From the NCBI RefSeq assembly GCF_038502225.1, contig NC_091357.1:4865225-4929224 (forward strand): DNA of 64,000 nt, read 5' to 3'. The notes under the pieces were generated by a model. That model saw only the letters and a list, made by a program, of their open reading frames with translations, was not told where the DNA came from and made no database searches. Source of the DNA: Cherax quadricarinatus (Eukaryota > Arthropoda > Malacostraca > Decapoda > Parastacidae). Of this stretch, positions 15,401-29,925 are shown piece after piece. The first letter of the stretch is position 1, and each line of letters starts with the position of its first letter. A program made the position numbers and the translations under genes.

Positions 15401-18400
15401 GAAGAACTTGAGGTTTTCCTTTTGGGCCACTTTGCCTCCGTGGGATGCAGCCGGTGTGTTAAAAGAAGAGAAATTCCTTTCTTTGTGATGTTTTTAATGT
15501 CTATACTTGGCTTTTCCAATAAATATGTTAGTCATTATCCTGGCAACAGCTTCTCTTTTATAGCATTTCACCCCATCAAGGAGTGAGTGGGGGAGGGAGA
15601 AAAGACATTGCTACTCTGCTCCTTTCTTGGATCAATCCTAAATACGTACCGTTCATTTGCTGTTAATTTCTTAGAGGGTTAACATATCCCATTGAATATA
15701 TTAATATAACATACTGTCTTGAGGTACACAAAAACAATGTTTGTGGCTGTTTAACTGCTTGTTATACATAAAGTAAAAACAAAATAGTACAGTACATTTA
15801 CATTTTCTTTTCTATCAATGCACTGGCCGTATCCCACTGAGGCAGAGTGACCCCAAGAAGAATAACAAGAGTTCCTTTTTTTTAAATTTAGTAATATATA
15901 CTGGAGGAGGAGTTACTGACCACTTGCTCCTGGCATTTTAGTCACCTAATACGACACTCATGGCTTATAGAGGAAGAATTAGATTTACATTTATTTGTAT
16001 ATACAGTGGACCCCTGGTTAACGATATTTTTTCACTCCATAAGTATGTTCAGGTGCCAGTACTGACCGAATTTATTCCCATAAGGAATATTGTGAAGTAG
16101 ATTAGTCCATTCAGACCCCCAAACATACACGTACAAACGCACTTACATAAATACACTTACATAATTGGTCGCATTTGGAGGTAATCGTTATGCGGGGGTC
16201 CACTGTATTAAACAGCTGCAAGTATGAAAAATTGTTTTACAATAATTTAAATATTTTTCTATTTGTTAATAACTCATATGGAGACTAAAAAAAAGGGGGG
16301 GGGGAAGGGCCTGTGTATTTTGACTCGACTATTTATGAACGTGTTTCTGAATAGTCTCATGATAAACAAAATAAATAGAACATTTATAAATGTTTCATCT
16401 CACATTTTGTACCTGCTGAAGAGAACTAGAGCTGGGAATTAATGCATACAGATTAACTTTATTTTATGAGTTTGTCTTCTTGTTGGTTATTACTTTGCAT
16501 AGGTAAGTTCAGTATTAATTGCATTTTTATTGATTATACTTGATTGTTTGTATACAAAATTTTGTTAGTAATATGACTATACAGTATATAAACATAATAC
16601 CGTGCCATTATCCAGTTGTATCTTTAGTCTTGAAAATTTTTTCATGCCAAACTAAAATCAGATAGAAAATGAAGCTTCTTCAATTGTTTGTTGTACACAT
16701 GATTGTACAGTGGTACCTCGAGTTTAGAACAGCTCCCAACTCGAACAATTATGTAAGTGTATTTTTGGGGGTTGTAAAAGAAGTAAATGCTAGGGTGTTC
16801 GGGAGAGGGGTGGGATTAAATTATGGGGAATCAAATTAAAAATGGGAATTGACAGTTACTTTTTGCTGCTGATACTGTGCTTATGGGAGATTCTAAAGAA
16901 AAATTGCAAAGGTTAGTGGATGAGTTTGAGAATGTGTGTAAAGGTAGAAAGTTGAAAGTGAACATAGAAAAGAGTAAGGTGATGAGGGTATCAAATGATT
17001 TAGATGAAGAAAAATTGGATATCAAATTGGGGAGGAGGAGTATGGAAGAAGTGAATGTTTTCAGATACTTGGGAGTTGACGTGTCGGCGGATGGATTTAT
17101 GAAGGATGAGGTTAATCATAGAATTGATGAGGGAAAAAAGGAGAGTGGTGCGTTGAGGTATATGTGGAGTCAAAAAACGTTATCTATGGAGGCAAAGAAG
17201 GGAATGTATGAAAGTATAGTAGTACCAACACACTTATATGGATGTGAAGCTTGGGTGGTAAATGCAGCAGCGAGGAGACGGTTGGAGGCAGTGGAGATGT
17301 CCTGTCTAAGGGCAATGTGTGGTGTAAATATTATGCAGAAAATTCGGAGTGTGGAAATTAGGAGGTGTGGAGTTAATAAAAGCATTAGTCAGAAGGCAGA
17401 AGAGGGGTTGTTGAGGTGGTTTGATCATTTAGAGAGAATGGATCAAAGTAGAATGACATGGAAAGCATATAAATCTATAGGGGAAGGAAGGATGGGTAGG
17501 AGTTGTTCTCAAAGGGGTTGGAAAGAGGGGGTAAAGGAGGTTTTGTGGGCAAGGGGCTTGGACTTCCAGCAAGCATGCATGAGCGTGTTAGATGGGAGTG
17601 AATGGAGACGAATGGTACTTGGGACCTGACGATCTGTTGGAGTGTGAGCAGGGTAATATTTAGTGAAGGGATTCAGGGAAACCGGTTATTTTCATATAGT
17701 CGGACTTGAGTCCTGGAAATGGGAAGTACAATGCCTGCACTTTAAAGGAGGGGTTTGGGATATTGGCAGTTTGGAGGGATATGTTGTGTATCTTTATTCG
17801 TATATGCTTCTAAACTGTTGTATTCTGAGCACCTCTGCAAAAGCAATGATAATGTGTGAGTGTGGTGAAAGTGTTGAATGATGATGAAAGTATTTTCTTT
17901 TTGGGGATTTTCTTTCTTTTTTGGGTCACCCTGCCTCGGTGGGAGACGGCCGACTTGTTGAAAAAAAAAAAAAAAATTTTGTGGGGTCTGAAATGGACTA
18001 ATCTAATTCCCATTATTCCTTATGGAAACAAATGGTTCAGTATCAGCACCCGAACAGCCTTCTGGAACGAATTAAGTTTGTAACTTGAGGTACCACTGTA
18101 TATACAAATTTGGGTAGTTAAACATGTGATACAGTACTTAGTGTTATACAGTATACATACAGTAAGAATCAATTATACTGTTTATTAATTCTACATACAG
18201 GTATTAGATGTATTCCATTGGGTTTTACACAGATATCTAAAGATGGAAGGTGTTTGGATCTGAATAATGTTAGGTGCAATATTTTAATATCAGACCATAC
18301 CCCCGGCCGGGATTGAACCCGCGGTCATAGTCTCGGAACTCCAGCCCGTCGCGTTATGGTTTGTTTGCAATCGTGTCATTACGATTTCTTGAGTCATTTT

Positions 18401-21400
18401 AATATCAGATTTGGCATTGCTATATACATTTCCTGTACTATTAATTTTAGTCAAGATTTTCGTAGCTTATGCAATTTTCTACCAGATTAATGGCACACAA
18501 TGGCGAGATCAATACCCTGCGTGGTAATGTGAATTTGATGAAGGCGAGAGAAGGAGTGATGAAGAGTGCAGAGTTTGGCAGTGAACTCTCAACACTCTAC
18601 CCTGTGGTAGAGCCCAATTTGTCAGATTCTGGTGCTGTGGACTGCTGCTTGGAGTTCCTGGTTATGGCTGGTGGTCGCTCTTTGCCAGAGGTATGTACAA
18701 TTTTTTTTTTTTTTTTTCAACAAACTGGCCATATCCCACCAAGGCAGGGTGACCTAAAAAGAACTTAGTTTCTCTTTAAATTCAGTAATTTAAACAGCAT
18801 TTTAGTCACTTCTTATGACATGCAGAACTTATGGAGGAAGAATTGTTCCACTTCCCCATGGAGATAGGAAATAAACAAGATGAAGAACTAGTTACGTAGG
18901 CTACTGCATTATTGTAGTTCAATAAATGTCAGCACATTTGTGAATGCACATTGTGGGCCGTTTGGAGACGTATTAGATGAGCGACATGATTAGTATCCTC
19001 TGGAATATTGACAAATGAAATATTTTTATTACTTTGAGCTCATTTTGAAGTTACTTTGTCCTGAAACCAATCAAAATCATCTCAATTTCTGTAGTACAGC
19101 TACTTTCAAATGATGCCAAGAAACTGAGAATAAAACCATAAAAACTGTCCAAAAATATTTTAAAACCATACACACAGATCTTTGTTTTCCCATCATGCCC
19201 GGCATAGATGCAGAATATTTTTTAAATGGCACACACTCCCTGCAAAGACCCACTCTTGTATGTAGGCTTACCAGCCCTCTTGTGATAAATTTGAAGCCAC
19301 TAGAATTACATTTTAAGGCATGGACCCTGAGCTCGGAGGGTGATACAGGAGGGCCCTGATTTACAACTCATTGCTTTACTGTGGTTCGCTAATGCAGCTG
19401 TTTTGAATTCTACCCGTTCTTCATTTCTTCAGATTTCCTACAATAAATATATTCACCACTCGCTATAAGCTAAGGACAGAAATATTTTAAGTAAGTAGTG
19501 TGTGTTGTGTATGTGCATTTTTTAGGCCTAGCTGTATTGCTAACTTAACATATAATAGTGTAAACATGTTATCCAGTTTTAACATGCATTTGAAAGTGAA
19601 AAAAAGGTTATGATTCACTACAGTGATTTTTGCTTTACAGTGATAGCCCAGAACTTAACTTGCTGTATAAGTGGGGCCCTTCTGTATTCCAGCATGAACG
19701 TAAGGGTTAAAGCTCTCGTATTATAAAAAATTCGCTTAGCTTTATATGTATTTTTTTTTTTTTTCAACAAGTCGGCCGTCTCCCACCAAGGCTTTATATT
19801 ATTTTATTTTATTATCACACTGGCCGATTCCCACCAAGGCAGGGTGGCCCGAAAAAGAAAAACTTTCACCATCATTCACTCCATCACTGTCTTGCCAGAA
19901 GGGTGCTTTACACTACAGTTTTTAAACTGCAACATTAACACCCCTCCTTCAGAGTGCAGGCACTGTACTTCCCATCTCCAGGACTCAAGTCCGGCCTGCC
20001 GGTTTCCCTGAATCCCTTTATAAATGTTACTTTGCTCACACTCCAACAGCACGTCAAGTATTAAAAACCATTTGTCTCCATTCACTCCTATCAAACACGC
20101 TCTATCAAACACGCTCACGCATGCCTGCTGGAAGTCCAAGCCCCTCGCACACAAAACCTCCTTTACCCCCTCCCTCCAACCCTTCCTAGGCCGACCCCTA
20201 CCCCGCCTTCCTTCCACTACAGACTGATACACTCTTGAAGTCATTCTGTTTCGCTCCATTCTCTCTACATGTCCGAACCACCTCAACAACCCTTCCTCAG
20301 CCCTCTGGACAACAGTTTTGGTAATCCCGCACCTCCTCCTAACTTCCAAACTACGAATTCTCTGCATTATATTCACACCACACATTGCCCTCAGACATGA
20401 CATCTCCACTGCCTCCAGCCTTCTCCTCGCTGCAACATTCATCACCCACGCTTCACACCCATATAAGAGCGTTGGTAAAACTGTACTCTCATACATTCCC
20501 CTCTTTGCCTCCAAGGACAAAGTTCTTTGTCTGTGGAGACAAAGGCTTTATATATTGCTGATAATTTTAATTTTACTTCGGTTGGAGGGTTTGGGTAAAG
20601 TAGGTTTTGTGGGCAAAGGGCTTGGACTTCCAGCAAGCATGTGTGAGCGTGTTTGATAGGAGTGAATGGAGACTGATGGTTTTTGGGACCTGACAAGCTG
20701 TTGGAGTGCGAGTAAGGTAACATTTTGTATTGGGAAACCAGTTAGCTGGACTCGAGTCCTGGAAATGGGAAGTACAATGCATGCACTGTAAAGGAAGGGT
20801 TTGGGATATTGGCAGTTTGGAGGGACATCTAAACTGTCATATCTGAGCGCCTCTGCAAAGACAGTGATTATGTATGAGTGATGGTGAATGTTGAATGATG
20901 AGAAGTTTTTTTTCTCGATTTTTGGGTCACCTTGCCTCAGTGGGAAATGGCTGACATGTTGAAAAAAAACTTATCTGCATAACTTAGTTCTGGCAAACAA
21001 TGAATCCCTTGTTAATAATTTAGAAGTTTCAGAGGAACTGGGTGCTAGCGACCACAAATCAATTACATTTAGAATTGAATGGAAGTATGATAGTAGCGAT
21101 AACTCAGTAACAGTCCCAGATTTTCGCTTAGCAGATTATGATGGGCTTAGAGAACACTTATCATCTGTTGACTGGGGTAATGAAGAGAGCTATCAATATG
21201 ACAGTTTTCTGAACATAATACATGCTGCCCAAAGAACATTTATCCCTTATAAAGAAATTAGATCAAATAGAAATGACCCAAAATGGATGAATAATAGGTT
21301 GAAATATCTACTAGGGCATAAGAAAGGAATTTATAGGCGTATCAAAAGAGGCGAGGGTCATCTTATGAATCAATATATTGACATTAAGAGGGACATTAAA

Positions 21401-24400
21401 AAGGGGATAAGAAAAGCTAAAAGGGACTATGAAATTAAAGTTGCTAGGGATTCTAAAACTAACCCAAAAAGTTTTTTCCAGGTATATAGAACAAAAGTCA
21501 GAGATAAGATAGGTCCCCTTAAAAATAACTATGGGCATCTTACTGACAAAGAGAATGAAATGTGCTCGATTTTAAATAATTATTTTCTCTCGGTTTTTAC
21601 ACAGGAAGACACTAGTAATATTCCGGTAATTAATTTTTATAGTGGGCCAGAAGAAGATAAATTATGTAACATCACAGTCACTAGTGAAATGGTTGTGAAG
21701 CAGATAGACCAACTGAAGCAAAATAAGTCACCGGGTCCTGATGAGGTTTTTTCAAGGGTTCTAAAGGAATGCAAAATGGAAGTCTGTGAACCATTAACTA
21801 ATATTTTTAATTTATCTCTTCAAACAGGTGTAGTGTCTGATATGTGGAAGATGGCTAATGTAATTCCTATTTTTAAAACAGGGGACAAGTCGTTACCGTC
21901 AAATTACCGCCCAATAAGCCTGACCTCAATTGTAGGCAAATTACTAGAGTCAATTATAGCTCAAATTATCAGAAGCCATCTCGATAGGCATAGCTTGATT
22001 AATGATACTCAGCATGGATTCACAAGAGGCCGGTCTTGTCTAACTAATTTATTAACTTTCTTCAGTAAAGCTTTTGAGGCTGTTGACCACGATAAAGAAT
22101 TTGATATTATTTACTTAGATTTTAGTAAGGCATTTGATAGAGTTCTGCACCAAAGACTGTTGAAGAAAGTAGCAGCTCATGGCATTGGGGGAAGAGTGCT
22201 CTCGTGGATCGAATCATGGCTCACAGACAGGAAGCAGAGTGTGTCCATAAATGGGGTTAAATCAGAGTGGGGATCAGTAACAAGTGGCATTCCACAGGGA
22301 TCAGTCTTGGGCCCGTTGTTGTTTATAATATATATCAATGATCTTGATGAAGGAATTACTAGTGATACGAGCAAATTCGCCGATGACACGAAGATAGGTA
22401 GGATAATTGATTCAAACGTAGATGTTAGGGAACTTCAGGAGGATTTAGACAAACTCTACTCTTGGTCAGAAAAGTGGCAGATGCAGTTCAGTGTAGATAA
22501 ATGCAAGGTTCTGAAGCTCGGGAGTGTCCATAACCCTAGCACTTATAAGTTAAATAATGTAGAACTTAGCCATACAGATTGCAAAAAGGACTTGGGGGTT
22601 ATGGTAAGCAGCAACCTTAAACCAAGACAGTAATGCCCAAGCGTACGTAATAAGGCAAATAGATTACTGGGATTTATATCAAGAAGTGTAAGCAACAGAA
22701 GTCCTGAGGTCATACTGCAGCTTTATACATCATTAGTAAGGCCTCACCTAGATTATGCAGCTCAATTCTGGTCTCCATATTACAGAATGGACATAAATTC
22801 GTTAGAAAACATTCAGCATAGGATGACTAAATTATTACATAGCATTAGAAATCTTCCTTATGAAGAAAGATTGAAGACTCTTAAGTTACATTCACTTGTT
22901 AGACGAAGAATGAGGGGAGACCTGATCGAAGTGTATAAGTGGAAGATAGGTATAAATAAAGGGGATATTAACAAGGTCTTGAGGATATCTCTCCAAGAGA
23001 GAACCCGCAGTAATGGATTTAAATTAGATAAGTTTAGATTTAGAAAGGACATAGGAAAGTATTGGTTTGGAAATAGGGTAGTTGATGAGTGGAACAGTCT
23101 ACCTAGTTGGGTTATTGAGGCTAGGACTTTGGGTAGTTTCAAATTTAGGTTGGATAAGTACATGAGTGGGAGGGGTTGGATTTGAGTGGGACTTGCACAT
23201 CGGAGCTTGTTTCTTGGGTGGCATTGAAAATAGGGCTGGTCAAATGTTTGTTACTGGGATGAATTGTAAAGGACCTGCCTAGTATGGGCCAACAGGCCTG
23301 CTGCAGTGTTCCTTCTTTCTTATGTTCTTATGTTCAAAGCTATTGAGCAAGTTGAGTTGTACACATGGAATGTCAGAGAAACTTGTTCCTTGTATTGAAT
23401 GTAATAATGCTTTCCTGTACTACTAATACATACTTTTTGTCAAAGAACCTCAGGATGACATCAGTTAGCCATAGGCTATTTAATCTTTGTCACCTGTTTG
23501 GGTTGTAATGTCCACTGTCTGGTGTAGAGGCTTTGTATCATGTGAAGAATGTGAACATAAAATTTTTTAATAATTGAGCAGTTCTTTCTGCATGTTAGTG
23601 CTGCTTATTACCACCACAAACTTATTCACTGATGCCTCATCATGAAGCCTAAAGGAGATTTTGCAAGTTTCATAAGGTAATTTTGATAAATTGGTGACTA
23701 GAAAGGTAGGGTAATGATCAGTAGTATTGTCTGCTGTTGGAGGAGCTGGAATATTGTTAAACATAAATGCTCATAGGAGTCTTATGTTTGTTGCTGATGT
23801 TAGAGATTCTCACAAACACGAGCACATAATAAAAGTGCTTTTTCTTTTGGTTTGATATTTATTTTCGTAGTTCTCTTGAGAAAAATTGGCTCTTAAAAGA
23901 ATGTAAGAATTTTGTTTTCAAAATTTTTCTATATACACGTACAAGGGAATTACAACTTCAGGGCCAGCCACCGTTAACAAGGATTAATTCACCTTAGCTG
24001 TATTTCCAAATCATTTCAGCTATAAGCCTGCAAAGATTTAAATTAAATAAAATTAAATGTTGAAAAAATGAGATAGGATTGTGCAAAAGCAGAGGAAATA
24101 AAGATCAAATTATGCTGTTGGAGCACAGATTACAATGTACCAAGTTGAATTCAAGCTAGTGTTTTATACAGCACATACATTTTTGTATATGTTGCTAGTT
24201 TAATAAACTAGCTATTGCATATTTTAAGCTCCAAATTTCAAAAGTAGAGTTAATTTCTAATAATTCTGCACATGCCCTTTATCCCTTAATTTAAAATTAT
24301 CTATTTATATTTCCAGAAAGAAATGATATATAAAATAGTACAGTACTGCTGTAAAACGAAAATTGCTGTAAAGCGAAGCATTGCCCATTTTTTTTCACTT

Positions 24401-27400
24401 TTAAATGCATATTAAGGCCTAATAGCATGTTTACACTCGTATATTAAGTGAGCAATAGAGCTAGGCCTAAAAAAAATGCATATACATAACACACACTACT
24501 TGCCTTAAAATATTTTCGTCCTTAGCTGATAGTGAGTGGCGAATATATTTATTGTAGGAAGTCTGAATAAATGAAGAATGGGTATAATTGAAAACCACTG
24601 CATAAGCAAAGCACTGTAGAATGGGGCCCAACTGTATCACTGTATTAGAATAATCAAACTGCTATTTATACTACATTAAACATTTAATTTGAGTTGGTAT
24701 CGTAGCATTGAAATTGCGTACTTTTATTTCCACTTCATGCTGCTGGTCTAACATAAAAACAGTTTTCTCTGGCTTTTAGTCAAGTGGTTATATGATAAAA
24801 GTTCAGTTTAACTTTGTTATACAGTTTACAAATTTGCCAGTACACTAATTGAAAAGCTTTTTGGGCTATACCCCCAGAAGGAAAACAAAATAGTACATAC
24901 ACAGTTATTCTAAGGTCACTGCCATTATTTTATTTTTGAATGTGCCCTTATGTAATGCCCCTTGCTTATTAATATTTTCAGGCCATCATAACCATGGTCC
25001 CTGAAGCATGGCAAAATGACAAGCTGATGAACCCCGAAAAGCGGGACTTCTATCGTTGGGCTGCTTGTGCAATGGAGCCATGGGATGGACCTGCACTGAT
25101 GACATTCACCGATGGTCGCTATATTGGAGCTATTCTGGACAGGTGTGTGTTATGCCTTATGGCTATTGGCTAGATCCTCTGCTTCTGCTCCCTCAGTACA
25201 GTACCTAGCTGGGGGAGGTTGGTGTGAGAAGAGGTACTGTACCTGGTATTGAAGTTAATGAAGTAGTGTGTAAGGAAAGAATAGCTAGTAAGTGTTCCCA
25301 CATGGTTTATATTAGCAATTATTTTAAAAACCACTATTCACATGGCTGCTATTATATATCTATCTCCTAATAATATTAATAACAAACCAATGTACAAAAT
25401 GATCTATGCAATATAATATACTAAGTTTACTCCTTGTTGCTTGTGACAGAGGTAACAAAATGTTCAAAATATGCAGGTCAGGTGTTATTGATTACTGCTC
25501 TTAAGTCTTCTAAAAAAAAAAAGTGGGCTTTGTTCACTTTTGTTTGAAACAGATATTTAGTGACTGTTAAAACTTAAATGCTTTTTAACAGCCTAGTTTA
25601 GACAAAGCACTGTAGATGAGAGAGGCAGCATAACTCTGGACTGGTTGGTGCCTAGGCCTTCTTTTAGTGCTGTTAGATAATGCGAGAAATTGTAGTGCAA
25701 GATTGTCACCTTTACATCTCCAGCTATTGCTGATTATTGGTGCTGCAACTCCTCTTCCTTTTGTTAATCCTTGTGTAATATTCCTAAGGAAAAATGCATC
25801 TTGTATCAGTTATGATTATAGTGAATGTATTTAGTTGAAGGCTTTTATTTATTCTTTAATTCAAATTACGGGTCTCCCTCAACATTCGCGAGGGTTAGGG
25901 GATCAAGTGCCTTGCGAATATTGAAAAATCGCGAATGTTTAGTGCCCCAATATATTGTAGGGAAATATAATACAATACTGCTTCCTTAACTTGTTGAACC
26001 ATGAACAATTATGAAATACATGAAAACATCTTAAATTGTACTAAATACATACATGTTATGGTTTAATAACATGTATGTTATTAAATACCACTGCGAGTCC
26101 CTACTACCCTCCCTCCGACCCCCGCAATTGGCAGCCAGCCTTCACACCACTGTGTGGTGAGTGTTTTGTTTGTTTATTATTTGCTATTAAACTACAGTAT
26201 AAATAATGTAAACCCATTCATGACTGCATATTGGAATGGCTATTTGGACAGGTATTGGACGGTGACATCATGTGTTTACTCTTGAACACGGCAAAGAATC
26301 AAACATTTCTGCTACTGCTAATAATAACAACAGTAATAATAATAATAAATACGATAGAATTGAAGAAGGAAATTGTACAAAAATACGAGGGAGTGGTTGA
26401 CACAGTCAGTGTGGCTTTGTTTATGCTGGAGTGAGCATTAGTCTCTGTGCTCTTCCAAACATTTCACAATAATTCATTGTGTTTGGTGCCTGTAGATGGA
26501 GTGCGACTGGAGCGGTAGAGGCAGCAGTTGAGGCAGTGGTATTTAATAACATCTATGTTATAAATAATAATAGTACATGTTATTATTAATAACATGTATT
26601 ATTATTATTATTATTAATAACATAAGATAAGGCTAAAGAGGTCTTTGTGGCATTTATGGATTTGGAAAAGGCGTATGACAGGGTGGATAGGGGGGCAATG
26701 TGGCAGATGTTGCAAGTGTACGGTGTAGGAGGTAGGTTACTGAAAGCAGTGAAGAGTTTTTACGAGGATAGTGAGGCTCAAGTTAGAGTATGTAGGAAAG
26801 AGGGAAATTATTTCCCAGTAAAAGTAGGCCTTAGACAAGGATGTGTGATGTCACCGTGGTTGTTTAATATATTTATAGATGGGGTTGTAAGAGAAGTAAA
26901 TGCGAGGGTCTTGACAAGAGGCGTGGAGTTAAAAGATAAAGAATCACACATAAAGTGGGAGTTGTCACAGTTGCTCTTTGCTGATGACACTGTGCTCTTG
27001 GGAGATTCTGAAGAGAAGTTGCAGAGATTGGTGGATGAATTTGTAGGGTGTGCAAAAGAAGAAAATTAAAGGTGAATACAGGAAAGAGTAAGGTTATGAG
27101 GATAACAAAAAGATTAGGTGATGAAAGATTGGATATCAGATTGGAGGGAGAGAGTATAGAGGAGGTGAATGTATTCAGATATTTGGGAGTGGACGTGTCA
27201 GCGGATGGGTCTATGAAAGATGAGGTGAATCATAGAATTGATGAGGGGAAAAGAGTGAGTGGTGCACTTAGGAGTCTGTGGAGACAAAGAACTTTGTCCT
27301 TGGAGGCAAAGAGGGGAATGTATGAGAGTATAGTTTTACCAACGCTCTTATATGGGTGTGAAGCATGGGTGATGAATGTTGCAGCGAGGAGAAGGCTGGA

Positions 27401-29790
27401 GGCAGTGGAGATGTCATGTCTGAGGGCAATGTGTGGTGTGAATATAATGCAGAGAATTCGTAGTTTGGAAGTTAGGAGGAGGTGCGGGATTACCAAAACT
27501 GTTGTCCAGAGGGCTGAGGAAGGGTTGTTGAGGTGGTTCGGACATGTAGAGAGAATGGAGCGAAACAGAATGACTTCAAGAGTGTATCAGTCTGTAGTGG
27601 AAGGAAGGCGGGGTAGGGGTCGGCCTAGGAAAGGTTGGAGGGAGGGGGTAAAGGAGGTTTTGTGTGCGAGGGGCTTGGACTTCCAGCAGGCATGTGTGAG
27701 CGTGTTTGATAGGAGTGAATGGAGACAAATGGTTTTTAATACTTGACGTGCTGTTGGAGTGTGAGCAAAGTAACATTTATGAAGGGGTTCAGGGAAACCG
27801 GCAGGCCGGACTTGAGTCCTGGAGATGGGAAGTACAGTGCCTGCACTCTAAAGGAGGGGTGTTAATGTTGCAGTTTAAAAACTGTAGCGTAAAGCACCCT
27901 TCTGGCAAGACAGTGATGGAGTGAATGATGGTGAAAGTTTTTCTTTTTCGGGCCACCCTGCCTTGGTGGGAATCGGCCTGTGTGATAATAAAAAAAAAAA
28001 ATGTTATTATTAATAACATGTATTACTATTATTATTAATAACATGTATGTAAGTAGAATGACATGGAGAGCGTATAAATCTGTAGGGGAAGGAAGGCAGG
28101 GTAGGGGTCGTCCTCAAAAAGGTTGGAGGGAGGGGGTAAAGGAGGTTTTGTGGGCGAGGGGTCTGGATTTCCAGCAAGCGTGTGTGAGCGTGTTAGATAG
28201 GAGTGAATGGAGACAAATGGTATTTGGGACCTGACGATCTGTTGGAGTGTGAACAGGGTAATATTTAGTGAAGTGATTCAGGGAAACCGGTTATTTTCAT
28301 ATAGTCGGACTTGAGTCCTGGAAATGGGAAGCACAATGCCTGCACTCTAAAGGAGGGGTTTGGGATATTGGCAGTTTGGAGGGATATATTGTGTATCTTT
28401 ATACGTATATGCTTCTGAACTGTTGTATTCTGAGCACCTCTGCAAAAGCAGTGATAATGTGAGTGTGGTGAAAGTGTTGAATGATGAAGAAAGTATTTTC
28501 TTTTTGGAGATTTTCTTTCTTTTTTGGGTCACCCTGCCTCGGTGGGAGACGGCCGACTTGTTGAAAAAAAAAAAAAAAATTCAGGGAAACCGGTTATTTT
28601 TATATAGCCGGAATTGAGTCCTGGAAATGGGAAGTACAATGCCTGCACTCTAAAGGAGGGGTTTGGGATATTGGCAGTTTGGAAGGATATGTTGTGTATC
28701 TTTATAGGTACAGTAGAACCTCAAATATCGAACTTTCTTCGGTCCAGAAGGCTGTTCGAGTGCCTTTACCGAACGAATTTATTCCCATCAGGAATAACGT
28801 AAATTAGATTAGTCCTTTTCAGACCCTCAAAAATACACTTATAAAAGCACTTACAAAAATACACTTACATAATTGGTCGTGTTGGGAGCATTTCGATTTT
28901 TGAGGTTCCACTGTATATGCTTCTAAGCTGTTGTGTTCTGAGCACCTCTGCAAAAACAGTGATTATGTGTGAGTGTGGTGAAAGTGTTGAATGATGATGA
29001 AAGTATTTTCTTTTTGGGGATTTTCTTTTTTGGGTCACCCTGCCTCGGTGGGAGACGGCCGACTTGTTGAAAAAAAAAAAAGTTATTAAATACCACTTCC
29101 TCAACCACTGCCTCAGCCGCTTCCTCAACCACTGCCTCAGCCGCTTCCTCAACCACTGCCTCAGCCGCTTCCTCAACCACTGCCTCAGCCGCTTCCTCAA
29201 CCACTGCCTCTACCACTACCTCAACCGCTTCCTCAACCGCTGCCTCAACTGCTGCCTCAACTGCTGCCTCAACTGCTGCCTCAACTGCTGCCTCAACTGC
29301 TGCCTCAACCGCTGCTTCAACTGCTGCTTCAACTGCTTCCTCAACCACTGCATCTACCACTGCATCTACCAATGCCTCAACTGCTGCCTCACTGCCTCTA
29401 CTGCTGCCTCACCCACTGCCTCTACCACTGCCTCAACTGCTGCCTCACTGCCTCTACTGCTGCCTCACCCACTGCCTCTACCACTGCCTCTACCACTGCC
29501 TCTACCACTGCCTCTACCACTGCCTCAACCGCTGCCTCACCCATTGCCTCAACCGCTTCCTCAACCACTGCCTCTACCACTGCTTCTACCGCTGCCTAAC
29601 CCACTGCCTCAACCGCTGCCTATACCACTCCAGTTGCACTCAATCTACAAGCACCACACACAATGAATTATTGTGAAATGTTTGGAAGAGCACAGAGACT
29701 AATGCTCTCTCCAGCATAAACAAAGCCACATTGACGATGTGTCAACCACTCCCTTGTATTTTTGTACAATTTAATTCTTTAATTCTATCG

Positions 29791-29868
<78 letters not shown>

Positions 29869-29869
29869 A

Positions 29870-29925
<56 letters not shown>

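Noticed and set aside
28923..29666. Open frames of 149-200 codons (VVEEAAEA and LNHCLSRF repeats)
   Set aside because: Products of the CCTCAACCACTG minisatellite plus LINE A 3' UTR; not genes.
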